64,000 nucleotides of DNA, taken from positions 682,737 to 746,736 of the forward strand of contig NZ_JH636440.1 in assembly GCF_000255705.1 (NCBI RefSeq), in the 5' to 3' direction. This DNA is from Zavarzinella formosa DSM 19928. GTDB lineage: Bacteria > Planctomycetota > Planctomycetia > Gemmatales > Gemmataceae. Of this stretch, positions 33,801 to 42,161 are shown one piece after another (within the stretch, counting starts at the first letter, position 1; the number at the start of each line of letters is the position of its first letter). The notes under the pieces are model-generated. The model saw only the letters and a program-made list of their open reading frames with translations. It was not told the DNA's origin and ran no database searches. The translations under genes and the position numbers were made by a program.

Positions 33801-34487
33801 TCAAATCCGCGTTTGCAGCCATTGCGAAACGAGCGGTTTTGGCCAGAAACGCGAAGGCAGCAGCATCACGGCCTCGGTTTCCTTGTAATTGACGAGCATG
33901 GGAAAGGCCGATTGGAGCAGGCAGTTGCCCGGCAGGTGGCCGGGCTGGATGAAGCAACTGGTGAAGTAGACGGAGTGGCCGCCGCAGTATGTTCGCGGCA
34001 GTTCTCGCCGCATGATTCGCTCGCGTTCGTCAGTGATGACGCGGACGAACTCCCGCAGTTCCCGCTCGCCGGGGACGGACCCTTTCCGGGCGAACAGCCC
34101 CCTCGCAATCGTCGCCAGTTGGGCGACCCGGCCGTCGAAATACGGGTCTAGACTGTAAACCACGTTGGCGGGAAGCGTGAGGGTGTTGTCCGGCTCGAAC
34201 AGGATTTTGTTGGCCTGCACGAGATGCCCCCACACGACCTGCCCCCGGTCCCGCAGCGCCTTTTGATCGGCGATGATGCGAAGCAACTGGTCCTTTGATT
34301 GCGTCAACAACGCCGCCAAATCGGGCGACAATTCCAGCCGGCAGGCATCGGCCTCCCTCCCGTCCAGCGACCTCGGCGTCGGCCCGATCAACTCCCGGCA
34401 CCCGCCAATCAACCCGCTTTCCGCCTCGTTCTCCGGCGTGGCAACTGATTCCGCGCCCTTGTCCCGCCGACGAAAGAAACCGAACAT
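33801..34487 (-). CDS. Unknown conserved-looking protein, 228 aa
   Basis: ATG 34487 with GGAG eight bases upstream; the longer open frame lacks a ribosome site. It opens MFGFFRRRDKG, then a helical middle (LAALLTQSKDQLLRIIADQKALRDRGQVVWGHLVQANKILFE) and the C-terminal YCGGHSVYFTSCFIQPGHLPGNCLLQSAFPMLVNYKETEAVMLLP with several Cys and His. No family recognised. The strong codon bias on this frame supports a real gene. It may be co-transcribed with the macro-domain gene downstream. Confidence 0.65.
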   Translation of the reverse strand: MFGFFRRRDKGAESVATPENEAESGLIGGCRELIGPTPRSLDGREADACRLELSPDLAALLTQSKDQLLRIIADQKALRDRGQVVWGHLVQANKILFEPDNTLTLPANVVYSLDPYFDGRVAQLATIARGLFARKGSVPGERELREFVRVITDERERIMRRELPRTYCGGHSVYFTSCFIQPGHLPGNCLLQSAFPMLVNYKETEAVMLLPSRFWPKPLVSQWLQTRI

Positions 34488-34677
34488 GCGACCGTCTCCG
34501 AAGAAATTTTCAATTAATGACTGATCCCCGTTGTCGAGGCTGGAAAATCTGAAGCCAGTTCCGCGATGATTCCGGTTCCCCAGTCGCCCCGTCTCATAAC
34601 GCCTCGCCAGCCTAAACGAGCCCGGCCGGATTGTCAAACGCATCAGTTTTTGTTGATTTGTTCGTCATCATTCCTTG

Positions 34678-35151
34678 TCAGGCTGGCTTGTCTTTCGCAG
34701 ATAGTTTGGCCACCAGTTCATCGGCGATTTCTCGGCCGGCCTGCTCGCAGATGCCGGGGGTGGTATCAGTCGGGTGGACACGGATTTTGTCAAGCGTCAG
34801 CCGAAGACCGGTCAGACAGATTCCTCGCGTTTCGGCCCACCACTGGACTCGCTCGGTCACGCCGTTCCGGATGCCTTCAACCAACGGCCAGGCGTCCGGG
34901 ACCAATGGACGCCCTGCCGGCAACCGCCACTCGTATGGCAGTTGGTCGAACTGTTGAAGCCTCTCCCATTCGGCCGGCGGGACGGTCCACATCACCGCCC
35001 CTTCCGGGGATACGACTTGCAAGCCGTTCGCGGAATCAACAGGCGTGGCCGTGTAACGCACCGCGACGAAATGCCCGCCAAAACGGCGAACACTGAAGAT
35101 GGCCCGGCAATCCCCGCTGATGGATTCCGTGCCAATCGATAATGTCCGCAT
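34678..35151 (-). CDS. Unknown protein, 157 aa
   Basis: Starts MRTLSIGTESISGDCRAIFSVRRFGG. It has alternating beta and helix elements, and the C-terminal half (EGIRNGVTERVQWWAETRGICLTGLRLTLDKIRVHPTDTTPG) looks compact and conserved, close to the pattern of small C-terminal translation-factor-like domains in which a helix is followed by a beta strand with RVHPVD. It ends with a helix (CEQAGREIADELVAKL). No signal peptide. The pattern of a final 'elongation-factor-type' acidic tail is weak, so no function is assigned. Confidence 0.65.
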   Translation of the reverse strand: MRTLSIGTESISGDCRAIFSVRRFGGHFVAVRYTATPVDSANGLQVVSPEGAVMWTVPPAEWERLQQFDQLPYEWRLPAGRPLVPDAWPLVEGIRNGVTERVQWWAETRGICLTGLRLTLDKIRVHPTDTTPGICEQAGREIADELVAKLSAKDKPA

Positions 35152-36164
35152 GACTGCCTTTCTTCGCCGAAGGCTTCAAACCAAACGGTGACGCCTTGTA
35201 TTGAAAATCATTCTCGGTACGCCGGGCATGTCCGAGCCTGAAGAGTAGGCGAGGGCCACGCTTGCCGGGTTGTTGGTCGCCAATTTGGGGTTCGGTTGTT
35301 CCCCTGCCCAAGCGTGGCTCTCGCCTACATTTCAGGCTCGGACAAGGCGCCAAATTCGACGAACAACTCTCGATCAAAAAAATCATCATCAACACCAGTC
35401 ACATGCCGGACATGTTTGACCGCTTCTTGGTTCAAACCGACCCCGAAGCGACAAGCCGCACGCCGTCCGAAAAATCAAACGCATGTGAATTTCCCGCGAG
35501 TCGATTGATGAATTGCCTGAACGCCCTCCGGGCATTTCCCGAAGGCGTGCCCGAGTGTACGACTCGCTTCCGGACCCCGCAAGCGCGAACCGGTGACAAG
35601 AGAGGATTTTGAGAGAGGCCGTTTCTCACGGCCCGGTTCCGCAATGTCGTGGATCTAGGGTTTCACGAAAGACGAGATGATCGTCTCTGCATCGCCGCGA
35701 TGCGGCAATTTTCCGGTCGATGGACACTTTCTTTTGCCAGTTTTTTGGGAAAAGTCCACTCAGGTGATAGACGGCGACGTTAAACTTGTGGGGATATCCG
35801 AATTGTCAGATGATTTTTTACCGAATTGTCGCCCAACTAGATTTGATTTTGGGATCCCTTTTTGGCCGACAACATGTGATTGCCTCGCACCCGTTTTCTC
35901 ACCAAACGGGCCCCGAGAGGGGGCTGCGCCGCTCGGCGCGCAATCGTATGTTCGGCAATTTAAAGACAGTGAACACGATAGATCGGGCTATTTGATACCG
36001 TGATCCGGGCGGGCATTTTTCGGGATCGCCGGTTTGCGGACAAACATGACGAACATTCGGCAGACGGGACCGGATACGGGGGCGGGGATGCTTTAGGGGG
36101 CGTCCCCGACCCATGTTTTTCCGGTTCTTCAGACGGCCCGGTCATTTCGGATCAAATTCGCCGG
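35152..36164. other. Gene-poor stretch with a long inverted repeat
   Basis: About 1 kb without a credible gene; frames here are short and have no family resemblance. It contains the 35-bp inverted repeat at 35230-35343. The GC content drops around 35,740-35,860 (GATTTTTTACCG and neighbours). Possibly decayed DNA; no promoters or RNA genes were identified. Confidence 0.5.
35230..35343. repeat. 35-bp inverted repeat, TCCGAGCCTGAAG family
   Basis: Left arm 35230-35264 and right arm 35309-35343 are complementary with three mismatches in 35; a 44-base spacer lies between. A relative with the same opening (TCCGAGCTTGAAGCGTCAGCGAGGG) sits at 44029. A dispersed palindromic intergenic element that could act as terminator or transcript-stability hairpin. 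Confidence 0.75.
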
Positions 36165-36338
36165 TCAACCCATGTGACGCGCGGCCTGAAAAAATCCCAC
36201 AATTCCCAAGATGACCAGCAAGGCGACCACCACCGCAAGAGTCACCATGTTGGCGAGCAACACCGCCCAGAACACCCCCGACCAGCTCAGGGGGCGAGGC
36301 TGATACTGTCGTTGTCCGTCGTCTCTGCTGTCGCGCAT
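36165..36338 (-). CDS. 57-residue single-pass membrane protein
   Basis: Start ATG 36338 with GGGGAG seven bases upstream; stop at 36165. The sequence is a polar N-terminus (MRDSRDDGQRQYQPRPLSW), one long hydrophobic helix (GVFWAVLLANMVTLAVVVALLVILGIVGFF) and a short basic tail (QAARHMG). It is small enough to be missed by length cut-offs, but the good ribosome site and clean membrane helix support it. Function unknown; it precedes no obvious operon partner, with the DUF4440-like gene upstream on the same strand. Confidence 0.7.
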   Translation of the reverse strand: MRDSRDDGQRQYQPRPLSWSGVFWAVLLANMVTLAVVVALLVILGIVGFFQAARHMG

Positions 36339-36379
36339 GGCATCACTCCCCGATAACCGGTTCCGGCCATCTGGTTAAA

Positions 36380-36874
36380 TCATTCACTCTTTTTCGGCGC
36401 GGACTTTTCCGCGACGGACGTGTGGTCGTGGACAACCCGCCAACCGTCGGCAAACTTGCGGAACAGGAGCGTGAACCGGCCAACATCTGTCTGGCCGCTG
36501 CGGGTGAGCTTGAACACCCCGCGCACCATCGCCGCGTCGGCGCCGAGGAGTTCGACGTGCAGTTCGTCGAACAACAATTTCCCCATCTTGTCCTTGCCGT
36601 CGGCCGCGTACCGCTTCACATATCGCTCGCGCGTCGGCTCCCATCCTTGTGTGATCGAACCGCCCGAAATGAACGTCAGTTTTTCACTCTTCCAGTAACC
36701 CTTCATGAACCCGTCGATGTCGCCGTTGTTCCACGCGGCCACCTGCTCGTCCAGCACCGCCCGGACGGCCTTCTCTCCCGGCATCATCGCCGGGGCTTCC
36801 CGCTTGGGTTCTTCGGCTTGGGAGACAGAAGCGACTGTCAACGAGAACATCATCACGGCAACAATCGAACGCAT
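36380..36874 (-). CDS. Exported DUF4440/SnoaL-like protein
   Basis: 164 residues. Signal MRSIVAVMMFSLTVASVSQAEE, then AVRAVLDEQVAAWNNGDIDGFMKGYWKSEKLTFISGG, RYVKRYAADGKDKMGKL and FTLLFRKFADGWRVVHDHTS, the cone-shaped alpha+beta barrel of the DUF4440/SnoaL superfamily (NTF2-like). Members bind small ligands or catalyse isomerisations; an exported member with no visible catalytic pair is likely a binding protein. It lies 98 bases from the DUF1559-like lipoprotein gene on the same strand, possibly in one transcript. Confidence 0.82.
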   Translation of the reverse strand: MRSIVAVMMFSLTVASVSQAEEPKREAPAMMPGEKAVRAVLDEQVAAWNNGDIDGFMKGYWKSEKLTFISGGSITQGWEPTRERYVKRYAADGKDKMGKLLFDELHVELLGADAAMVRGVFKLTRSGQTDVGRFTLLFRKFADGWRVVHDHTSVAEKSAPKKSE

Positions 36875-36972
36875 GACGAATCTCCAATTGATTGCGGGTC
36901 TTGATCGCTGGCGGCTTCACCGGGGCGTCATGCCAGGGGTTGACTCAACCGGTTAGTGAATGCTTCGGATCG

Positions 36973-37797
36973 CTATTTCTTGAGAAGTTCTTCGAAGTCT
37001 TTCGTCACCACGAGGGGCGGCAGATCGACTTGCTCGCCGCCGCTGCGCGTGATCCACGCCCGGATGGTCTTCTCCGGCGTGTCGCGCGCGATGAACCGGA
37101 CCTTGTCGTCCCCGAACATGGCATAAAACCCGTCGTCGAACTGGCCGAGTTTGGGCAGCGGCTTGGCCGGGTCGTAAGCCAGTTCCTCCGGCTTCGGCCA
37201 CGGCACGCTGTCCGCCGCCTCGACAACCAGAATGGTGTTCGCCACTCCGTCGCCGAAATTCTTCCACATGAAATCCTGCTTCTCGGACACACCCTTGTCG
37301 AACGCCGCCCCGTTGCCCACGAACACGCGGTAGCAGGTGTTCCACGGTGGCGTTGCCTTGTCCGGCACGGAGCAGACCAGCGGATCCAGGCGGATGGCCG
37401 CGAGTTCGGGGACGTTCCATTTCGCCGCCGGGTCGGGTGACTTGTATCCGCCGGACGCCCATTTCTGCACCGTCTCGACATCCGCCCGTTTGTTTTTGTC
37501 GCTCTCCATCTTGCCGATGAGGTAGGCCCGCCAGCTCAAGCCCTCAAGTTCCGGGAACGAGGACATTTTGGACCCGTCAACGGCGGGGTAATAGCCTTTG
37601 TCCATGTGAAACATGTCGAGGGTCATGCCGATTTGCTTCAAGTTGTTCACCGACCGAAGACGGGCTAGCGCCTCCTCCGGCGGATACGCCTTCGACGGGT
37701 GCGTGTTTCCTCCCGTCGGAGCCGCCTCCGTGGACGGCTTCTTGTCACAACCGGTCAGCGAGGCAAGCAGAATCATCACGGCAACCAGACGTTTCAT
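36973..37797 (-). CDS. DUF1559-like lipoprotein
   Basis: 274 residues. A lipobox signal (MKRLVAVMILLASLTGC) replaces the prepilin motif. The following SVNNLKQIGMTLDMFHMDKGYYPAV matches the NNLKQIG-x-x-x-x-FH block of DUF1559, while the H-x9-DG end is not evident. Thus this is a diverged DUF1559 relative anchored by lipid instead of a prepilin helix. Its job is unknown. Start ATG 37797. Confidence 0.8.
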   Translation of the reverse strand: MKRLVAVMILLASLTGCDKKPSTEAAPTGGNTHPSKAYPPEEALARLRSVNNLKQIGMTLDMFHMDKGYYPAVDGSKMSSFPELEGLSWRAYLIGKMESDKNKRADVETVQKWASGGYKSPDPAAKWNVPELAAIRLDPLVCSVPDKATPPWNTCYRVFVGNGAAFDKGVSEKQDFMWKNFGDGVANTILVVEAADSVPWPKPEELAYDPAKPLPKLGQFDDGFYAMFGDDKVRFIARDTPEKTIRAWITRSGGEQVDLPPLVVTKDFEELLKK

Positions 37798-38127
37798 GGC
37801 GAGCTTTCCGAAGGAGGCGGGAAGGGTATGCTACCCCGCCGCCCGGAACCGGCCATCGCAAAGCCCTGCAAGCTGGTGCACTCACAAATGACGTCAGACG
37901 GGAGACCGCTCTGGCCAAACGGAAGGCATGGGCCGCCAAACGGAGCACCCCGGCGATGAAATCACGGGCGGGCGTTTGCCTCATTCGCGGCCAGTGGCAA
38001 TTCGCTTGCGTCCGTCATGCAGGGTCGGTAACGTGACCTCGGGAAAATCAAGGCGACCATTTAACCGGGGCTTCCGGCGGGGATCGGCGAATCATGAAAA
38101 AGGGCTGGATGATCGGTCCGAGCCATC

Positions 38128-38224
38128 CCAGGTGCGATTCGGAATGAAGTTCGTCAACGAACACGGTGGCTGGAAACTAATCAGCCTTTCGGTGAACGTG
38201 GGCGAGAAGGACATGCCAGAGTAG
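38128..38224 (+). pseudogene. C-terminal remnant of an exported/NTF2-like protein
   Basis: The final codons read FGMKFVNEHGGWKLISLSVNVGEKDMPE and stop. The F..FVNE.GGWKL-SL-VNV pattern looks like the end of a SnoaL/NTF2-like or similar domain. The upstream part of the frame has no such structure and no start, so this is a tail left after decay. Confidence 0.35.
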
Positions 38225-38427
38225 AGACAGGGCAGCCTCGGACGGAAAAAAGCTATTCAGGAAAGTATTGCCAGCGGAGTCCCGATCTGCGGGAGAATGA
38301 TCGGGATCAGGTGACACCGACGCCGAAAAAACAAGCGATCCCGCCTGTGAAGCCTTCGGATTGCGGTTTCACAAGCGGGCACGCCAAGGTTGACTCAAGC
38401 GTCGTCATTTGGCGGGGCGTTTGCCTC

Positions 38428-38649
38428 TTATGTCACGATTCGCGTTCCCAAGTAGATATTGGTGAACGGGCCGAAGTTGTCCGTCAGCGATTCACCAAGA
38501 ATACCCGAGTAGAGCACGTTGCCGGAGACGCGAATGTTGGAGGTGGCGCCAATGAACAACTGGTCGGCACCCATCGCCGTGGTAATGTGTTGACTCTTCT
38601 CTCGAAACGCACCAAACCCACCGACAACCTCTGAACGAGTTCGATGGGT
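38428..38649 (-). pseudogene. Frame remnant with MGADQLFIGATSNIRVSG segment
   Basis: An open frame of 73 codons on the minus strand ends at a TAA (38428-38430). It lacks a start codon or ribosome site before MGADQLFIGATSNIRVSGN, and carries LYSGILGESLTDNFGPFTNIYLGTRIVT, which reads like protein. It probably is the truncated end of a lost gene; no family name can be given. Confidence 0.35.
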
Positions 38650-39145
38650 TTATTGCCAGCACTCCCGAGGGAGTGGGTATGGGCCTGCCGGGAAGCGGTG
38701 GCTTCATCTCGGAAAATCAAATTCCTCACATCGCCGCTTTCACTCCGAATATCCCGCCAATCGTTTGATAAGCGTTCGGCCGTTAGCACGCGAAATCGTT
38801 CCGGTGTGATTCTGTTTTGGCGGCATTCTGACAGGCCGGGATTTTGATTCAGGCGGCGTCTGAAGAGTGCGAAAACTTCTTGAAACTTGATTTGCCAGAC
38901 GGTTTCTTGATGCTACAGTTCCCGGCGTTGCCTTGGACGCCAACCCATTCAGGAATTCAACGGCTCCAAGCGCAACCCGGCCGTCATGGAGGCGGCTCCG
39001 GAACACCAAATCCCCTCGGTTGGTTCTGTCGGCGAAACGATTCTCTCCCGTCACGATGACGCATTTGGGCAATTCATCCCCCACGATGAAGCTGGTGCGT
39101 CACTTCCATGTGATCGCCCGTTTCACTTCTCGATAGGGGTTCTTC

Positions 39146-40012
39146 ATGTCTCGTTTGCGCAATGGTTTTTTCATGTCTCGTTTGCGTCCGAATCTTGAAT
39201 TACTGGGGGACCGGGAGGTTCCGGCGGTGCTGTCATCGGCCTCCGCCGGCGTGCTGTTTGTGAAGGGGGACGCGCACGCCAACCAAATCTTGGTCGCGGC
39301 CGATTCGACCGGGCAAATCACGGTCAACGGGGTGGCCGTCGCCGGGGCCACGCGCGACAGTATCGGCCTGATTAACATTCAGGCCGGCGCGGGTGACGAT
39401 TCCATCACGCTGGATCGCAGCCTGAACACGGTGGACGCCAACGGCGTCTTGCTTCGCTCGCCGGATTCCAAGGTGTACGGCGGGGCGGGCAACGATTACA
39501 TCAACATCCAGAATGGCGGCATCGTCGGCGGTCTGGCCGGGGTCATCAATGGCGTCGTGGTGGGGCCGGTCGTCGGCAACAACCTCACGGAAGGGGGCGC
39601 CGGAAATGACACCTTCATCTCTGGCTTCGGCAAGGACACCTTCCTCGGCCAGGCCGGGAATGACACTTATGTTTGGAATCCCGGCACGATTGACGATCAC
39701 TTCGACGGCGGCGCCGGTTGCGACACGGCCACCATCATCGGCAACAGCAACGCCAGCGACGCTTTCGCGTTGAACGTCATCAACAAGCATCTGGTGTTCC
39801 AGCGAACCAATCTGGTGAACTTCACCGTGGTGATGGACCATGTCGAGCAGGTCAATCTTAATCCCGCCAGCGGCGCGGACACCGTGGCCATCGGCGACCT
39901 TCGCGGCGTCGGCCTCAAGAAAGTGCAAGTCTCCGTCGATGACCCCGGCGACAAAGTGACCGTCGCCCCCCAAGTTCGCGGCATCACCGTTGACATTGTT
40001 TCCGGTCAATAA
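39146..40012 (+). CDS. RTX/hemolysin-type calcium-binding protein, planctomycete LE-REVPA start
   Basis: 288 residues. It begins MSRLRNGFFMSRLRPNLELLGDREVPAVLS: an LExLxDRxVPA-type N-terminal export or anchoring motif used by many Gemmataceae surface proteins. The middle has RTX-like GGxGxDxxx turns (YGGAGNDYINIQNGG, EGGAGNDTFISGFGKD, GQAGNDTYVWN) that should bind Ca2+. The first 10 residues are duplicated, so two ATG starts (39146, 39173) are possible; GGGGT six bases before the first favours it. Likely secreted or cell-surface. The next genes begin 110 bases later. Confidence 0.85.
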   Translation: MSRLRNGFFMSRLRPNLELLGDREVPAVLSSASAGVLFVKGDAHANQILVAADSTGQITVNGVAVAGATRDSIGLINIQAGAGDDSITLDRSLNTVDANGVLLRSPDSKVYGGAGNDYINIQNGGIVGGLAGVINGVVVGPVVGNNLTEGGAGNDTFISGFGKDTFLGQAGNDTYVWNPGTIDDHFDGGAGCDTATIIGNSNASDAFALNVINKHLVFQRTNLVNFTVVMDHVEQVNLNPASGADTVAIGDLRGVGLKKVQVSVDDPGDKVTVAPQVRGITVDIVSGQ

Positions 40013-40021
40013 GAGACGCCG

Positions 40022-40049
40022 GCCCGGTTTCATTTTTTGGAGCCGGGCT
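40022..40049 (+). terminator. Possible terminator after the RTX gene
   Basis: GCCCGG (40022-40027) and CCGGGC (40044-40049) flank a T-rich loop and are followed by TTTCG, 10-37 bases past the stop. A weak intrinsic-terminator candidate. Confidence 0.4.
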
Positions 40050-40121
40050 TTCGATGTGTTGGTTCCAACCGTATTTTCAATGAGGAAGTGTCTGGCGTGC
40101 TGACGCGCAAAGGCGGGGCCG

Positions 40122-40535
40122 GTGAACATCTATTTTCTCTACGACTTCGAGATTCCCGCAAGCCTCAATCCGGCTGGCACATTGGATCGGATTCGCGAAG
40201 ACTTGCGGGCGTACTTTGAAAGCCGCGGATGGGACAATTATGGGATGGGCGCGCTGGGCGGCAGTCTGCATCTTTACGGAGATGTCAGCCGGAAGAACCG
40301 CCCGGTGACCGAGCAAGACCGGCTGGCCTTGGGGGAGTGGGCGCGAAATCAGCGGTTCCGCGGCACGGTGCGGCTGGGGGCGGTTGAATCCGGAGACAGC
40401 CATCTTCGGAAGATCACCGAATGGGTGTTCGAGGTGGACAATCTCTCCGAGGCCGAACGGGCCGAGGCCGACGCCCGTGATGCCGAACTCCGTCAACGGG
40501 TCGAGGCCGCGAGGCGAAAACCGGCTTCTCCGTGA
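40122..40535 (+). CDS. Unknown protein, 137 aa, with acidic helical tail
   Basis: Starts at GTG 40122 (AGGCGGGG upstream). MNIYFLYDFEIPASLNPAGTLDRIREDLRAYFESRGWDNYGMGALGGSLHLYGDVSRKNRPVTEQDRLAL gives an alpha/beta core; the C-terminal part is a charged helix (SEAERAEADARDAELRQRVEAARRK). No family recognised. It lies 36 bases before the deaminase gene on the same strand and could be co-transcribed with it. Confidence 0.65.
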   Translation: MNIYFLYDFEIPASLNPAGTLDRIREDLRAYFESRGWDNYGMGALGGSLHLYGDVSRKNRPVTEQDRLALGEWARNQRFRGTVRLGAVESGDSHLRKITEWVFEVDNLSEAERAEADARDAELRQRVEAARRKPASP

Positions 40536-40571
40536 ATTTCATTGAAGCAAGACAAGGACAGGAGGCGCGGC

Positions 40572-41009
40572 GTGGACCTTTTCATGGCGGCGGCGATCGC
40601 GGAAGCGGAGGCGGGACTTGCCGAGGGGGGCATCCCAATCGGTTCGGCGCTCGTGCATCAGGGAAAGATCGTGGGACGCGGGCACAATCGCCGTGTTCAA
40701 CGCGGGAGCGCCATCCTTCACGGAGAGATGGACGCCCTTGAGAATGGCGGGAGACTGCCGGCGTCCGTCTACGGAGAGAGCGTGCTTTACACCACGCTCT
40801 CTCCGTGCGCCATGTGTTCGGGCGCGATTTTGCTCTACCGTATTCCTCGGGTTATTGTCGGCGAGAACGTGACGTTCATGGGCGAGGAAGAATTGTTGCG
40901 GAGCCGGGGTGTGATCGTCGAGGTGCTTCAAGATCCTCGCTGCATCGAGATGATGCGGCAATTTATTCTTGAGAACCCCACACTCTGGAACGAAGACATT
41001 GGGGTGTGA
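40572..41009 (+). CDS. Cytosine/nucleoside deaminase (CDA superfamily)
   Basis: 145 residues from GTG 40572; GGAGG (40561-40565) is six bases upstream and MDLFMAAAIAEAEAGLAEGGIPIGSALV matches the family opening, so the TTG at 40542 is less likely. H50-G-E52 (HGEMDALEN) and C79-x-x-C82 (TTLSPCAMC) form the zinc site, with E52 as the proton shuttle. The HGE-x-x-x-LEN form resembles the yeast-type cytosine deaminase. It would deaminate cytosine or a related base in pyrimidine salvage. Confidence 0.87.
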   Translation: MDLFMAAAIAEAEAGLAEGGIPIGSALVHQGKIVGRGHNRRVQRGSAILHGEMDALENGGRLPASVYGESVLYTTLSPCAMCSGAILLYRIPRVIVGENVTFMGEEELLRSRGVIVEVLQDPRCIEMMRQFILENPTLWNEDIGV

Positions 41010-41072
41010 TTCCGAACGGACGGCATCCATCTGACAACCCGAAGATTGAAACCGCCTTGCCGGTGAAAGCGA

Positions 41073-41453
41073 GTGTCACCCGTGGAGCGGTCGGTCGAGT
41101 GGTTTGTGGCGATCACGGCGTTTGTCATTGGCTTGTCCCACTTGTTGCGGCCGAAGGATTGGGCCGGAGCGTTTCGGCAGTTGCACGCCTGCGGCCGGGC
41201 GGGGGCGTTTGTCAACGGCGGGGTGAGTCTGGCTTGCGGCGCGGCCATCGTGGCCGGGCATGGTTCCTGGGCGTGGCCGGGGGCGGTGCTGACCGGGTTT
41301 GGGTGGTTGCTGGCGGCCAAGGGGCTTATCTGTTTTCTCGCCCCGGACAAGGCGCTCCGGTCGATGGCACGAGGCGGCGATTCACCTCGCGGTTTTGTCA
41401 TCGGAGGGGCGTTGCTGCTGGCAATCGGCGGGGGGGCTTGTTACTGTCTTTGA
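41073..41453 (+). CDS. Small four-helix membrane protein
   Basis: 126 residues from GTG 41073. Helices: VEWFVAITAFVIGLSHL, AFVNGGVSLACGAAIVAG, WAWPGAVLTGFGWLLAAKGLICFL and FVIGGALLLAIGGGACYCL. The position of polar residues at the loop (LLRPKDWAGAFRQLHACGRA) is reminiscent of small YiaW-type or DoxX-like proteins, but no signature fits. It follows the deaminase gene by 63 bases and precedes the exported gene at 41490. Confidence 0.65.
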   Translation: MSPVERSVEWFVAITAFVIGLSHLLRPKDWAGAFRQLHACGRAGAFVNGGVSLACGAAIVAGHGSWAWPGAVLTGFGWLLAAKGLICFLAPDKALRSMARGGDSPRGFVIGGALLLAIGGGACYCL

Positions 41454-41489
41454 TCGGGCTTCCGAAACCCGTGGGAATGGGGAAGTTTC

Positions 41490-42095
41490 ATGTCGATTCG
41501 TGTGCCAACATCCTTGATGCTTGCCGGGTTTGTCGTGACGCTGTTTGCCTCGCGCGCCGAAGGGTACATTCACTTCCCGCCCATGACCATGCAGAAGATG
41601 TGCAAGGATTCGTTTCAAATCCGATTGTTGAAGATCGTGAAGCACGACAAGGAAAAGGGAATTATCGTCTTCGAGTCGGCGGAGACGTTCAAGGACAGGC
41701 CGTCGCCCATCACATCGTTCAAGCACGTCATTCGCCCGGAGGCCAAAGACGTGAAGCCGATCTTTGACTGGATGGGGAACGGAAAAACAGCGGTGGCGTT
41801 TACCCTGGAGGGCATGAACCGCGAAACCCCGGTCGGATTCGGGTATGTCTTCATCGACCGATATTGTTATTCGGTCGATTACAACAGCGAAGGAAAGTAT
41901 TGGCTCCTGATCCGCGCGGAACCCGGTATGTCGGCCTGCTTCCACGGCGCTGTCAAGGAACTGCAAGAAACCATCAAGGCCGTCTTGGAGGGAAAAGAGA
42001 TCAAGGTTCCGGTGAAGGAACCACTTGAGAAAGAAGATGCCGACAAACGCCGGAAGGAGATCAACGACATTTTGAAGATCAACCGGAAAGATTAA
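41490..42095 (+). CDS. Exported protein of unknown function, 201 aa
   Basis: Signal MSIRVPTSLMLAGFVVTLFASRAEG, then YIHFPPMTMQKMCKDSFQIRLLKIVKHDKEKGIIVFESAETFKDRPSP, which looks like the planctomycete exported-protein opening where the first strand carries a YIHFPP. Repeated beta elements and a Lys/Glu-rich helical end (VPVKEPLEKEDADKRRKEINDILKI). No family recognised. ATG 41490. Confidence 0.7.
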   Translation: MSIRVPTSLMLAGFVVTLFASRAEGYIHFPPMTMQKMCKDSFQIRLLKIVKHDKEKGIIVFESAETFKDRPSPITSFKHVIRPEAKDVKPIFDWMGNGKTAVAFTLEGMNRETPVGFGYVFIDRYCYSVDYNSEGKYWLLIRAEPGMSACFHGAVKELQETIKAVLEGKEIKVPVKEPLEKEDADKRRKEINDILKINRKD

Positions 42096-42161
42096 TCCGG
42101 GGTGACCACGGCGCTGCTTAATATCGCGAACCGGTCGGCCTTGGTTTCCCGGCGAATTGAC

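Larger units (their letters stand above)
37798..39145. other. 1.35-kb region of decayed coding fragments
   Basis: No intact gene. The plus-strand tail ending at 38224 and the minus-strand frame at 38428-38649 look like remnants. A minus-strand 114-codon frame (38740-39084) has no recognisable family or ribosome site. A 7-bp palindrome (CACTCCC/GGGAGTG) is at 38660-38675. Confidence 0.5.

Noticed and set aside
38740-39084. 114-codon minus-strand frame in the gene-poor gap
   Set aside because: Composition and lack of a ribosome site or family pattern make it unconvincing; kept only as part of the decayed region.
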